Part shown: positions 42,656 to 55,342 of the stretch, in pieces
Numbering within the stretch: position 1 is the stretch's first letter
Layout: every line of letters starts with the position of its first letter
Assembly: GCF_027887165.1 (NCBI RefSeq)
Contig: NC_077230.1
Coordinates: 262,591,476 to 262,655,475, forward strand
Direction of reading: 5' to 3'
Length of the DNA: 64,000 nucleotides
Origin: Monodelphis domestica
Taxonomy: Eukaryota; Chordata; Mammalia; Didelphimorphia; Didelphidae
The notes under the pieces: generated by a model
Databases searched by the model: none
Seen by the model: the letters and a program-made list of their open reading frames with translations, nothing else
Told to the model about the DNA's origin: nothing
Translations under genes and position numbers: made by a program

Positions 42656-42870
42656 GGGGCAGCTAGATGGTTTAGTAGATAGAGCACCAGGCCTGGAGAT
42701 GAGAGGACCTGGGTTAAAAAATGGAAAATGGCCTCAGACAATTCCTAGCTGTATGATTCTGGGCAAGTCACTTAATCCCAATTTCCTAGCCCTTGCTACT
42801 CTTCTGCTTTGGAACTGATATTTAGTATAGATTCTAAGACAGAAGGTAAGAATTTAAAAAAAAAAGAGAG
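42656..42870 (+). mobile_element. MAR1-type tRNA-derived CORE-SINE
   Basis: Full-length sense copy from 'ggggcagctagatggtttag' to an A-rich tail, flanked by a 12-base duplication, AGAAAATTCCAG (42644-42655 and 42871-42882). The head contains a degenerate A box. The promoter B box is damaged ('gggttaaaaaatgg'). Confidence 0.85.
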
Positions 42871-44193
42871 AGAAAATTCCAGCCATGAGTTAGCTAAAAA
42901 TGGACAATATAGATGTTATAATTATTGTAATAATCAGTTTCCTTGCCTTTAAAATAAGAATTTTGTAATATTTTGGAAAGCTAGTCATATATTTGCACTG
43001 CAACGCCTTTTAGTATTCCAAAACTGTGCCCCAAAACAGCACTGTTGGCAATTACAACAGCTTGCCAAGGATAAATTCCTATAACTGCTTTTGATACAAC
43101 ACAAATAATGGATAATTCAAGAGGTTTAAATTTAATTCCAGTTGCATAATATTAGAAGCAAACTTTTTTACATTTACAAAATACTTCTAACATATTATCA
43201 CATTGGTCTACAAAATAGCTTTCTCAGGTAGATACAATAAATATCATCTCCACTTGAAACCAGGTGTTGCAGGTCTAAATCTATCATTCTTTTTTTTTCT
43301 GCAGAGTAGAAGAAATATTTTGAAAGCACATTTTTAAGTTGGAGAGGAGAGAAATAAAAGTATCATTTTACATTTCAATTTCCTAGAAACAAAAGAATTC
43401 TTTATAGATCTTACTTATCAAGTTACTTCCATTAGCAGCTTCCTGGATTAGAGCTTTACCTATCTAAACTACTATTCCTAAACTTTTCTTTAAAAACCTT
43501 TTACTATAACCATTGCTACATGGTGGTTACTTTGTTTTGTTTGCAAAATCTTCATAAAGAATTTTAAAATTTTATTAATAGATGTCTATTATGAAATTGT
43601 CCCCAATGTTAATATGTGTTTCATTTGATATATATTGTTTATTTGTTATATGAATTCAGATATATTTCAACTCATTTCATGTCTCCTGAACCACAGTTAT
43701 ATGTAATAAAAACTAGAACTAACTATGGTAAAGCCTATAAGGTAAGGATTAGTCAGAACTAACAATACCAATGTAATATAAAGTACTTCTGCTGTAATTT
43801 TGAAAAATTCAATGAAATTAGTCAGAAGATGTCATTAGATGTTTCCTCAATTGTGACTCTTTTCATATATTGAGGGGAGGAGGAAAGTTTATTCTTTTAA
43901 GAGAACAACTATTTTGGTTATTTTATTTAACTTTTATCTGGCAATTTTTAATTGCTGACTTTATAATATTCTTCTCCCCAAGATTTCTATTCACAAATTT
44001 GGTGTGTATCTATGTAATTAGATTCGGTAAAGAGCTCATTCCCCTTGTCATTGCCCTTTATTGATAGTGACCCATTGTAGCTACATTGTTCCCCAGTCTC
44101 TGAATGTAACAATATTTTGAAATAATATATTTTTCCCTTTTGTGTTAAAAGACTCATTTACCAGAAATTTGACCACTAGTTGATAATTTTTTC

Positions 44194-44247
44194 TTTCTAT
44201 AGCAACTATAGATAAAAATATTTCTATAACAACTATAGATAAAAATA
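44194..44247 (+). repeat. 27-bp tandem duplication
   Basis: Two adjacent copies of a 27-base unit starting TTTCTATA(G/A)CAACTATA differ at one base. Surrounding 42890-44440 otherwise shows nothing recognisable. Confidence 0.9.
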
Positions 44248-44444
44248 TTAAGTGGCTATCATTAGGTGCTACTATGAAGGGTGAAAGAGGGGCAGGAAAG
44301 TGAAGGAGGAGAGGCAGTAGAAAATGCTATTAATACTGTCAGCAAACATTAATCATCTTTGTATGGACTGCATCCAGTGACCAAGAGTAAACACTACTGG
44401 AGAAATCGCATAACACAAATAATGACATTTTTCCTGTTAATGAA

Positions 44445-45420
44445 GTCAATCAATCAATAAGCATCAGCCAGCATTTTTAACTGTGTGACAGGCACTATAC
44501 TAATTATTGGAAATTGAGAGAAAGACAAAAACAGTGTAGTATCTAACCTGAAGGATCCTTGGGATTGATTTCATTGTGTGCAAAAAGACAAGAAACATTT
44601 CATGAGATATTTGGCCCTTTCACCTTACATTGTCCACTGTGAACATAAGAAAAGAGAGCACCATGAAAATAATTTTAATTTATATGCTAAGATTAATTGA
44701 AAAGAAGGAATAATTAGAGAAGTTGAGTAAAGAATTTGACAAGATCCTCCAAATGAATTAAATCTATGTCTTGATGCTTAATGGATTCATTGCAAAAATA
44801 GTTGTAGGAGAGGAGGCCAAAGCTTATTGAAAATGTTTGGGATTGAGAGTTGTAAATCTATATGATACTCAGAAATCCTAAGCATATACATTATGAATAT
44901 TCAAGCAGAGATGGATGATGTTGCTTGTAGAAAGCACTGAAACTCATCATAAAAAATTAAATTGACTATATTTTTAACAGATTGATAGTTTTTTAAGAAG
45001 CAGTAGTCATTTTGAAATAACACTGAGAAGATACCTTTTTGTGATTACAACAGCTCTAATACAGCTTTAATAAACAGCTAATTAACTTAAAAATTAGAAA
45101 TGAACAATATAAAAAATGTAGACATTGCCACAGTTTAAGATATAAAAAGAGTATAAAAGGCATCATAGACATATATGACCAGGAAAAAAAAGATATTAAT
45201 AAATCACATCAGATTGAAGGATAAGGAAATCTACAATGCCACAGGATTATTCACAATATTATGGATGATTTATTAAAATACATGGACAAAAATCCTGTGG
45301 GATAATAATATTTGAAGGGGTAGTGATTTAAAGTGGTAAAGGATAATAGCTTCATCATAACATCAGAGGCCAGATATTTATGGTTACACAATTGACTGAA
45401 AAGGACAGAGAAAATGAGAA
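44445..45420 (+). mobile_element. RTE LINE fragment after an antisense L2 tail
   Basis: 44445-44560 is an antisense L2 3' tail ('cagccagcatttttaactgt', 'gacaggcactatactaatta'). From about 44600 to 45420 the plus strand resembles RTE ORF2: an endonuclease-type stretch near 44955-45010 and, near 45260-45300, 'MDDLLKYMDKNPVG', similar to the 3' part of the RTE at 33060-35874. Heavily decayed. Confidence 0.4.
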
Positions 45421-45904
45421 TTCAGGGACTTATTGTATGTTGATTTTAAGAAAGCATTTTCTCCTCTTCAAATGTGTTTCCATTTATTAATTTATTCATT
45501 AGAATTTTGTACATTTTGTATATTGCAAATTTAACTATGGATATAATTTGTCCAAAGATCTGCTGAATATACTAATAGCTCCAAATAAGATGCAAAAAAG
45601 GAAACTATATAATTGCCTTTTCCATTGCTATTGAAAATATGTAAAGTGCTAGCAAAAGAATCCCCTATTGAGATTATACTTTAAAATTTTGGGGGGTTTT
45701 TTGTTTTTTTTTTAGTAAAGATTACAATACTATAGAAAGATTGGTCTAACTATCCACAAAGAGGAGGGTAAATTCATATTGTCCAAATTATGTCCTCTGA
45801 AGAGGTACTTGTTCAGTTAATCCATCAATATTTTGTATAAACATATTTATGATGATGGTATAGGAAAATACCAAATGATGAAATTCCCTCTACCAGTGCA
45901 GGTC

Positions 45905-47500
45905 AGCACCTTTTTAAAAATGTATCAACCAAAAATTAAATACTAAGTACTAACTATAAGCCAGTTTGATTGTACTAGACCCTGAGAACACAATGAATAA
46001 AACAATCCTTACAAGGAATTTGCATACTACTATATATGGGCTTATATAAATAATAATACAATGGACCTATATAAATACACACAAAACAATTATAAATGGG
46101 AGGAAATTTGAAATGCAAGGTTGTTTGGAAGAGAAGGTCCCAATAATGGAGGTGATCAGGAAAGGCTTCATATAAAAGGTAGTGCTGAGGTTCATCTTGA
46201 AGAACTTTCTGAGGCAGAATAAAAGAGCATTTCTGTTATAGAGGATAAGCTGTGCAAAGGCATACTGATGGAAGATGGAGTGTAAATTGTAAGGAACAGA
46301 GGGAAATCCCAGTATGACTAGATCATAGAGTATAAGAGGAGAGTATGGTTCTATGAGACTGGAAAATAATTTGGAGCCTGATTGTGAAGGGCTTAAGTCA
46401 AAGCCAAACGGAGGCATTTATATTTAATTTCAAAGACAAAGGGAAACCAGCAGAATTTATTGATCATCATCTGCAATTGAGGAAAATCACTTTGGCAACA
46501 GTGTAAAGGACTGAATTAAGGAGAGATTTGGGGCAAGAGACCATGTAAGAGGCTGTGGCTGTTATCTAGGCAAGAGGTAATGGCAAACTTAGTTCTGGAA
46601 CTATGGTAGCAATGTTAGAGAAAAATGGTTGAACATAAAGAGATATAGTTTTGAAAATGACAATATTTGAGAATCAATGTTATGGTGTGAGGAAGAATGA
46701 GGAGTTGAAGATAATGCCAGTGGATCTTTGATCCTGAAAGATTGTTGGTGCCTTCAGCAGAGGAAAGTGTAGAAGAGGTGGGCAAGATTGGCAGATGTGG
46801 AGATAATCGTGTTTTGGACATATTAAATCTGAGGTGTCTCTAGCACCTGCAGTTTGAAATGCACAATAGACAATTGGAATTGAAGCTCACAAGAGAGCCT
46901 TAGGCCAGATAATATAAATTGTAAGAGTACTGAGTAGAGAGAGTTTGATTAGACCTATGGGAACTAGTGATGTCTATGATAATATGTGTGGAGTAGGAAG
47001 TCTGAGATATCCTTGGAGAATGATCAGGATGATAATCAGAAAAGGGGCCTGACAGGAAGAGAACCAAAAAAGTATCATCAAAGTCTCAGAGAGGTAAGAG
47101 TAGTCAACAGTGTAAAATACAGCAAATAGGTTGAAAAGGATAAGGACAGAAAAAAGATGATCAAAGATGATCAGATATTATAGCTTAGAGCTTATTGTTT
47201 ACTTTGGAAAGAGCGGTTTCAGTTGAGTTGTGATGTCAAAAGCCAGACTACAAAGAGTTTAGGAGTGAGAGGAGAGGAAGTGAGACGATGAGGATGCATG
47301 GTTTTCACCAGGAGTGTGCCTGACAAAGGAGATATATATAAGAGATATAAATACTGAGGGAAAAGAAGTGAGTGTAGGAGAGGATATGCATCGATTTTGA
47401 GATAGAGAATTGGAGAAGAAGCTATTGGCAGCTTGAGTAAGAAAGAAGATTTAGAAAACTTTTTAGGGAGTGGTGGGAGTGAGGTTTAGAACCAACTGGG
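45905..47500 (-). mobile_element. Long L2 LINE fragment, antisense
   Basis: About 1.6 kb whose plus strand is the reverse complement of L2 ORF2 and 3' UTR: 'tgctgaggttcatcttgaag', 'gctgtgcaaaggcatactga', 'ttgtgaagggcttaagtcaa', 'gaaaatcactttggcaacag', 'tttggacatattaaatctga' and 'gaaagagcggtttcagttga'. The minus-strand frame 46067-46417 is the decayed ORF2 C-terminus. The stretch 47500-48030 shows nothing further. Confidence 0.7.
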
Positions 47501-48029
47501 AAAGAATAAAAGAACTGCCTGGATGGAGAGGGCTCTAGTTATAAAGATCATAATGACAACTCTTGGTTTGACTGTGGATTCTTGGACACCTTGCAATAAC
47601 TACATGTACTCTCCAGGACTCTGTGACCCACAATTTTAAACCACCATTTGAGGTAAATATTTGTAGAGATCCAGGTGTCTGTGCTCAATTGAAAATGATA
47701 TGAAAGAATTTATCTCAAACAAATCCACCTCATACTTTATCTGAGAGAATAAAGTTGGAAACATGATGGACTGGAGCAAATGCACATCTTATTTCAAAAA
47801 CTAAAATTTATCAAACATAGGTCAATAACTAAAGAATGACTCATCCTGGAAAGCTAAGTGTTGACAAATATAAGCAGTTGATTCATTGCAGACATTTCCT
47901 TTTTTATCATTCTGCTCTGTGAAAAATATGTGAAATATGGTATTTTTTCCTCATAAGGCTTCAGGAGACATAAAAACTAACTGACTCTTCAAAAGAAGCT
48001 CAATTATATTGATGTGACCTACAACATTG

Positions 48030-48170
48030 TTTTAGAGCATTACCTGGGGCACTAAGAGAATTTACATAGGGTCACATAGCCAATATTTGTCAGAGGCAGG
48101 ACTTGAATCCTGATCTTCCTAACTTCAAGGCCAACTTTCTATCTACCACACCACACTGCTTGTCTGAGCA
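48030..48170 (-). mobile_element. CORE-SINE remnant, antisense
   Basis: 'gggtcacatagccaatattt', 'gaggcaggacttgaatcctg' and 'ctatctaccacaccacactg' are in antisense SINE order. Confidence 0.6.
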
Positions 48171-48189
48171 ATAGACTAAAACTAACTGA

Positions 48190-48830
48190 ATTCAGAATAT
48201 GATGCCCATATTACTACATGCAGTTGGATAGACTGCACATTCAGTTAATTTATCAGCTCTTTATATCTTGGTCAAGCACTGGAGCAAAGCCTGGAAATGA
48301 AATGGAGAAAGAAAGCACATTGGATAGCATTTGGGAAATGCACAGCATTGTTGGTCATCCCAGCTATGCTAGAAAAACATCTTCTAAAAACACATTCTTC
48401 CTATGAAGGTATAAGATTTTGAATTATGAAAGGTAACAGTATCCAAGAACCAAGATTTTAGTAAACTAAAGGGCATTGATGGGTATAAGTAGGCTGTAGC
48501 ATATTGCCAGTAGTCGTCTATATCAAAATTGGAGCAAAAATATTTCATCCAAGTAAGAAATGTGTGACGAGGAAAGGAGTTAGGCAGTCATGTATTGAAG
48601 GCTAGTAATAACTAATGACCATCCTGATTGTTATGCTGGTACTGAAGAAATGTTAAAAGACCTAAGAGGAATGTTTTCATCATGTTTGGTAAATCGTGTG
48701 GAGAGTTTCTGGGAGAACATGGACAAGAAATGAATGATATGAAAAAGCCTGAATGGTTTGTAATCTGAATTGTTGGAAGAAATAACCACATTGATGAAAT
48801 CATGGGTCTGTTGAAGTACGAATTTTTAAT
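48190..48830 (+). mobile_element. RTE LINE 3' fragment
   Basis: 'agttggatagactgcacatt', 'ggatagcatttgggaaatgc' and 'gagaacatggacaagaaatg' correspond to the 3' part of the RTE copy at 33060-35874 (compare 'atcgcatttgggaaattata' there). Decayed. Confidence 0.5.
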
Positions 48831-49099
48831 TCCAAAATTAATGATTCTATAATAGGCTATATTTTATTCAGGTAAAACTACAAATAATATCCATTTCCAC
48901 TTCATATAACTTCACAAACTGTTTTTAAAAACAATCATTTTAAATCTGTTCAAAGAACTATACAACTCTAAAAACATAACCAAATGCCATAGACTTCAAT
49001 TAAAATTAATTAGTAATTTCTCTGGTTCACAAAGGCTTTCCATACTTTTTACAAGTTAGCCCTAAGCCCTTTCTTTTAATTCTTTTTAAAATGGCTAGG

Positions 49100-49260
49100 C
49101 CACAAGAAAGTTTGAATGAGTCATCAGTGAAAAGAATACTAGGCATAGGAGTCACAGGATTTGAGTTTTATGTGTTGACCCTAATTACTTAGTGACCTTG
49201 GGGAAATGACTTGGCCTCTCTGGGCCAAGTTGGATTAGAACTCTAAGATTAGACATGCCC
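49100..49260 (+). mobile_element. MIR remnant
   Basis: 'aggagtcacaggatttgagt', 'cttagtgaccttggggaaat' and 'gacttggcctctctgggcca' are in sense MIR order. Confidence 0.6.
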
Positions 49261-49689
49261 ACAGACATCACCAGATAATTTTAATTTTTTTAAATGCATA
49301 GAAGATGGAAGCAAGAGCTAACAGAATGAATATAAAATCATAAGGCAATGTTTCTAAGAATACTGTGTGAGTAGTGTTAAATTTTAGAAATGAGTAAAAC
49401 TGGTAAGAAAGGGTGGTAAAAAAGGTGAACAACAAAAAGTTTGGGGTGGTGGGGTAAGGAGAGGATCAAAGAAAGGAAGAGACTGATAATCCAGGTGGAT
49501 AGGACAATATCATCTGAAAATAGAAAAGCAGAAGTGCCCCATTCTTATTTGCTTCTTATAATTGATGTGATGTAGTGTAGTATAGTGGTCTCCAAAGTTA
49601 GAGCTTTTTACCCTCATAGGTTTATCTTAGGTTAACCCTTTGGAATACCAGACTAACGAGTGGAAAGATATAACCCTAAAATATCATTT

Positions 49690-50880
49690 GAGAGACTTGT
49701 TTCAAAGACATCACACCTCTTATCCATTATCACCTAACATTCCCCATCTCTAAGAAACTTCTAACCTTTTCTCTTCCACTGCAGGAGTCAGCTCCTCAGG
49801 ATAATTATAACATAACCATCACCCAGATACCTACTACTACTACAAGATGCCTTTGAGAAAATCCCCTCTTTCCAAATCCTACTCTTCAGATTACTTCATG
49901 GTTTTAGTAGATGCCCCTTAGCTAGTTCTGGCTACCAGGATAATAATTAATGAGAAAGATGTTACCTCCCACCTATTCCTTTCTAGTAGGACAGCAAAAG
50001 ATGTTCAGGCATGAATTGGTTGCAGTCTGCATCACACAACATTAATATTTTTCCCCAAACACACCCTTACTCTTAGTTCCCCACATTCATCAAGTTATCC
50101 TTCCATTCTGTTTATAGTGCTGGAGTCATCCTTTGCCTCACTCTCATTCACTCGATATATCCAGTCATTTGTCAAGTAAGAAACATTGTTTCTGTCTTCA
50201 AAGTATCTTGGATCTTTCCCCTTGTCTTTATTTATACAATCAATAGCACACAGTCACCCTTACCCAGATAACTGCAATAACTTATTAGTCTCCCAGCCCC
50301 AAGTCTCTCCCCTCTCAAATCAGTCCTCCACACAGCTGATTAAATGATAATAATCATTCTGTTGTCAGTCCTCTACCAAATAAGCTCCAGTGACATAAAT
50401 TCCTCTATTTTAGAATTTAAAACCCATAACAACATGACCCTTTTCCTACTTTTAGATCCTTATTATGCACCACTCTTCTTCCTGCATTGTTCAAGTTCAA
50501 CCAAACTAGCCACCCTGTTGCCATATGACATTCTGTCTTCCATCCCTATGCCTATTGTTGGCTATCCTCTATTCTTGGAAAATACTCCTCAATGTTGCCT
50601 TCATGATTCTTGTTTCCTCCAAGACTCAGCTCAAGCACTACTTTCTATATAAAGACTTTTCCAATCCTACCTCCCTAACCTCTAGTAACCTCCCTCCCCG
50701 TATTACCATATATATATCCTACACATACTCATTTATGGACTTAATTACCACCACCCCTATCCCTCAAGAACATAAGCTCCTTGAGTGCAGATAGTTTCAT
50801 TTCTGTCTCTAGCATTGAATGAAATGTCTGGGACGATATGGGTACTTGATAAAAGCTATTGATTGATTAATAATTGGAAG
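49690..50880 (+). mobile_element. L2/L3 LINE fragment
   Basis: Long sense copy: 'ctcccagccccaagtctctc', 'agaatttaaaacccataaca', 'agactcagctcaagcactac', 'gaacataagctccttgagtg' and the terminal 'ttgataaaagctattgattg'. Two overlapping open frames at 50344-50794 are its remnants, not genes. Confidence 0.6.
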
Positions 50881-51478
50881 GAGCTTCTAAAGCAATGGAA
50901 TCACAAATTAGTTGTGTATTTAAAAGATTCATCTATTTAGTTTCAATATTGGAATACTTAGTTGAATCCTCAAATCATGAAACAAAACATGGGAAGAATA
51001 AAATGTGTTTTTAAAAAAAAGATACCAAAAAAAAGGCAATAGATTTTAAAAAAATTTTGTAGAGTTCTGGATTCCGAGACTGGGGAGAAATACGACTATT
51101 TGACCATAAAGTATTTATTTGGCAAATGCTTCCAAAACAGATTAAAAACCTTCACCAGGAAAGATTATATAAGCCAAATTTTTCTCCCCACAAACATCTG
51201 CTGTTTGTCTCCTGGGACTGTACTTAAAGGAATTACTAAACTTAAAGATGTGTTATGCATTTTTCTTTTACGAAAAGATGTTTCCTATATTCCTGTGACA
51301 AGTGGCTGTCAGTAGCATATGACCTAGCAGATTAAAAAAAAAAGAGGCATTTAATGTGATCCTTCAAGACAAAAGTGACATTTTTAAGTGTTGATATCTT
51401 GCTTTTTATATAAAATTTTTATCCCTCTTCAACTCTCTCTTATTACAAAAATATTTTTTTTAAAAAGAGGGGAAAGCA

Positions 51479-51680
51479 AGGGGGCAGCTGGGTAGCTCAG
51501 TGGATTGAGAGCCAGCCCTAGAGACGGGAGGTCCTAGGTTCAAATCTGGCCTCAGACACTTCCCAGCTGTGTGACCCTGGGCAAGTCACTTGACCCCCAT
51601 TGCCTAGCCCTTACCACTCTTCTGTCTTGGAGCCAATACACGGTATTGCCTCCAAGACAGAAGATAAGGGTTTAAAAAAA
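51479..51680 (+). mobile_element. MAR1-type tRNA-derived CORE-SINE, well preserved
   Basis: Full-length copy with a pol III A box (TAGCTCAGTGGA, 51493-51504) and B box (GGTTCAAATCT, 51537-51547), the CORE region 'gtgaccctgggcaagtcac' and an A-rich tail. It is flanked by a perfect 17-base target duplication, AAAAAGAGGGGAAAGCA (51462-51478 and 51681-51697). This is the youngest-looking element in the window. Confidence 0.93.
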
Positions 51681-52188
51681 AAAAAGAGGGGAAAGCATAC
51701 CAGCAAACCTAAACAAAGCATCCAAGGTTACCTTCCTCTGCAAAGAGGGAAAGCAGGTACATTTTCATATCCTTTATTCGTAGTCCAATTTGGTCATAAT
51801 TACACAGCACACTTTTTTTCTTGCTTTATATTTAAAATATTGTCATTGTGTATATTTTCATCTTATTGCTTGCATTTTTCCTCAATACACCTAATTCTTC
51901 CCTTGCCTCTCTATAATCTACATTCTTTTTTTATGGGTAAGTCCCACAATCTCTATATCCATTTGATAGAGAGGTATCTATTTGGTTTGAGGTTCTTTGA
52001 TCCTTTAAAAAATGCTGTTATAATCATTTTATTGTATATTAGAACTTTTCTTTTTATTACCTCCTTAGAGACACATGCCTAATGGTACCAAAGCATAGAT
52101 TGAGAATGTAAACATTTTTAGTCATTCTCTTAATATAATTCCATGTTGCTTTCCAGCATAATTAGGCCACTTCAAAACTCCATCAACA

Positions 52189-52405
52189 GGGGACAGCTAG
52201 GTGGCTCAGTGGATAGAGAACCAATCCTGGAGATAGAAGATCCTGGGTTCAAATTAGAAGATCCTGGGTTCAAATCTAACCTCAGATACTTCCTAGCTGT
52301 GTGACCCTGGGCAAATCACTTAACCCCTGTGGTATATCCCTTTCCACTCTATTGTTTCTACAATTATTGGTTCAAAGACAGAAAGAAGGTAAAGGTGTAA
52401 AAAAC
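52189..52405 (+). mobile_element. MAR1-type CORE-SINE with duplicated B box
   Basis: Sense copy from 'ggggacagctaggtggctca'. A 21-base unit, AGAAGATCCTGGGTTCAAATT, is tandemly repeated (52235-52255 and 52256-52276), so the pol III B box occurs twice. Target duplication is imperfect. Confidence 0.85.
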
Positions 52406-52889
52406 AAAACAAACAAAATTCATCCCCAGTAAACTAGTATGACTATCTTTCCATAGCTCCAAGTTATCTGTTAAGATCGTTTGTCATCTTTGTCAGTTTT
52501 CTGAGTTTGAAGTGAAATCTCAATTTTTATTTACATTCCTCTTATTAGTGATTTGAAGTAATCTTTCATATAGTGGTTACTGTTTTACAAGTTTTATTGA
52601 AGTGTTTTGTTGTTACATTACAAATATTTAGAGATTACAACTATTCCGTGAAAGGTCTTTTGTAACAAAGCAATTATACAAAACTAACAAATGCAATCAC
52701 CTCATTGAAAGAACGTGCAACATTCTACATCTCTAGCATCTACCTGACCTCCCCTTACCTGTTTTTTAATTAATTTTAATTAACAAAAATCTATTTTCTT
52801 TTTTCCCTGGAAAAAGAGAAAAATAAATTCCTTGCGATATTGTAATAAATATTCATAGTCAAAAAAGAAAAACAACTATTTAGTACTTA

Positions 52890-53095
52890 TTTTGTGCCAG
52901 ACATTGTACTAAGAACTTTCTCATGACTCTGGTAGGTAGGTGTTATTATTATCATCCCCATTTTATAGAATGGAGGAAACTGAGGCAAATAAGTTAAAAG
53001 GACTTGCCTTAGCAAGTGAGTGTCAGACAGAAGCTAGATTTGAACTTTGGCCTTCCTGACTCCAGCCCCATAACCCTATCCCTTGGGCCACACTA
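52890..53095 (-). mobile_element. CORE-SINE/MIR-like element, antisense
   Basis: 'gtgccagacattgtactaag', 'atccccattttatagaatgg', 'gaggaaactgaggcaaataa' and 'gccttcctgactccagcccc'. It lies in an otherwise unremarkable stretch 52410-53520. Confidence 0.6.
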
Positions 53096-53524
53096 TTTTT
53101 GTCTCATTCTGCACCCTAAATCCATCTATGTTTTTTGACCCAATAATTCTTTAAGATTGAGTTTAGTATCCAATTAATTTAAACACTTTAAATGTATTTT
53201 TTCTTAAATTGTTATCAGTAAAGGCTATATATAATATTTCTGCTTTTCTGCATTTGTATGAAGTTTTTAAGTCCTAAGACCTGATAAATTTTTGTAAAGA
53301 GGCCTTCCATAGCTGAAAAATAAATAAGCTCCTTTCTGCTTCTATTCAGTAATTACCAAATATCTAGTTATATTTTAAAGGTTTTTTTAGTAAGTATAAA
53401 AGAAGATATTATACTATAGCAATTCACTTTGCAAAATCAAGCAAAAAAGCAGAAAACTTCATAGTGTAATGCTATGAATCATTTGGTTGATTATAAATAT
53501 CTATTGGTGACTTCTTTCTTCTTA

Positions 53525-54450
53525 AAAATTATTTTTAACAAGCTTTTCTTTGTTAAGTTCCAAATTTTCTCCCTATTTCCTACCCTTCTCACATCCACTG
53601 AGGTTATCAATATCAGTTATACATTTGAAATCATGCAAAAGCTGTTTCCATATTAGCCATGTCAAGAAAAGAAAGTGAGAAAATTATTCTTCAGTTTGCA
53701 CTCAGTTCATTAATTCTCTTATCTGGACATGAATAGCTTTCATCATGAGTTCTTTGGATCATTTTATTAATTAGAGTAGTCCAGTCTTTTGCAGTTAATC
53801 ATTATTACAACATTGCTATTGCTGTGCACACTGCTCTCTCCCAGTTCTTCTCACTTCACTTTGTATCAGTTCATATAGGGTCTTATGTTTTCCTGAAACC
53901 ACCCCCCTCCTCATTTCTTAGAGCACAGTAGTACTCCATGACAATCATATGCCACAGTTTGGCTAGCCATACCCCAGTTGATAAGTATCCCCTCAATTTC
54001 CAATTCTTTGCCACCCAAAAAAGAGCTGCTAAAAATGTTTTTGTAGATATACTTCCTTTTCCTTTTTCTTTGATCTCTAGGGTATAGACCCACTAGTTGT
54101 ATTTCTGAATCAAAAAGGTATGCATAGTTTTATATTCCTTTAGGCATAGTTCTATATTGTCTGCTAAAATGGTTTAACCAGTTCACTTCTTCAACAGTTC
54201 TAATGCATCTATTCTCCAGTATCTCCTCCAGCATTTGTCATTTCTGATATGTATGATGTGGTACCTCAGAGTTGTTTTAATTTGTCTTTCTCTAATCACA
54301 AGTAATTTAGGCATTTTTTCATATAACTATTGATAGTTATTTCTTCTGAAAACTGCCTATTTATATGCTTTGACCATTTATCAATTGGGGAATAGCTTTT
54401 ATTTATATAAATTTGACTCAGTTCCTTATATATTTGAGAAATGTGGACTT
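53525..54450 (-). mobile_element. Marsupial L1 3' end, antisense
   Basis: The plus strand is antisense L1 ORF2 C-terminus and 3' UTR. On the minus strand, 53911-54093 encodes 'GLYPRDQRKRKRKYIYKNIF' and 'KELEIEGILINWGMASQT', parallel to the L1 ORF2 end (IYP..., F.AALF..AK.WK...CPSI.EW). 'catttatcaattggggaata' at 54377 is a family hallmark. Confidence 0.75.
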
Positions 54451-54499
54451 TTTCAGAGAAGCCTGCTGTAAAATGTTTTCATTCATTCTGTGGTACCTT

Positions 54500-54975
54500 T
54501 TAGCAAATATAATAGAGGTGCACAAAGAAGAATTTTTATAGTTAAGGTAAAGAAGAAGAAGCAATGCTTGAACTTTGCTTTCATCAGTATTGGTTCAAAG
54601 AAATAAGAATACAGATATACACACACAATTAGGTATAGACATCTGTCTTACCCAATAGGAAAATAGGAGAGGAAGGCGATAAGAGAAATGGCAGGAGGAA
54701 GAACAGCAGGACTGATTAAATAAAGGACAAATTAATAGGGGCAGTGGTCAGAAGGAAAACTAACAGAAGAAAATAGGGGAGAATTATATAGTCATCATAA
54801 CTGTAAAGGTGAATGAGATGAGCTAATCCATTAATATGTTGTATAGAAGAGACACTTGAAACAGGCACACATAGTTAAAATGAAGGACTGGAAAAGAATC
54901 TGTATTATGCTTCAGCCAAAGTAAAAAAGTCAGAGCCAGCAATCATGTCTCAAATTAAAAGCAAAAACAGGCCCA
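54500..54975 (+). mobile_element. L1 inter-ORF region and start of ORF2, sense
   Basis: 'gaactttgctttcatcagta' and 'acacacaattaggtataga' match the segment after ORF1 also seen at 60915-61045. Further right, 'acacttgaaacaggcacaca' and 'tctgtattatgcttcagcca' correspond to the start of the L1 endonuclease. Opposite orientation to its neighbours. Confidence 0.5.
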
Positions 54976-55342
54976 ATTAAAAAATAATAATCAGGGAAAC
55001 TACAATACCTTTGAGAATGTCATATTCCAAGCCCTCTGTTCCCTTAGCATAAAAGCTTTTTCTGGTATGATTCTACTATGGTTCTATGTCATTTGAACTG
55101 TTTCTTTCTATAAGCTTCTAATATTTTCTCCTTGACCTGAGAGCTCTAGAATCTGTCTATAAAATTCCTGTGAGTTTTCATTTTGGGAATTTTTTCAGTT
55201 GCTGATCAGTGAATTCTTTCCATTTCTATTTTACCATCTGGATCTTAGATATTATAGCAGCTTTCTATTATAATTTTTTGAAATATGATGTCTAGGCTCT
55301 TTTTTTTTTGATCGTGGCTTTGAGATAATCCAACAATTCTTT

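Noticed and set aside
46067-46417. 116-codon minus-strand frame
   Set aside because: It is the decayed C-terminal part of an L2 ORF2, not a host gene.
51493-51547. tRNA gene suggested by A and B boxes
   Set aside because: The boxes belong to the tRNA-derived head of a MAR1-type SINE. There is no complete cloverleaf, and several copies exist in the window.
51600-52082. 160-codon plus-strand frame
   Set aside because: Begins inside a SINE, runs through its A-rich tail and into unrelated AT-rich sequence.
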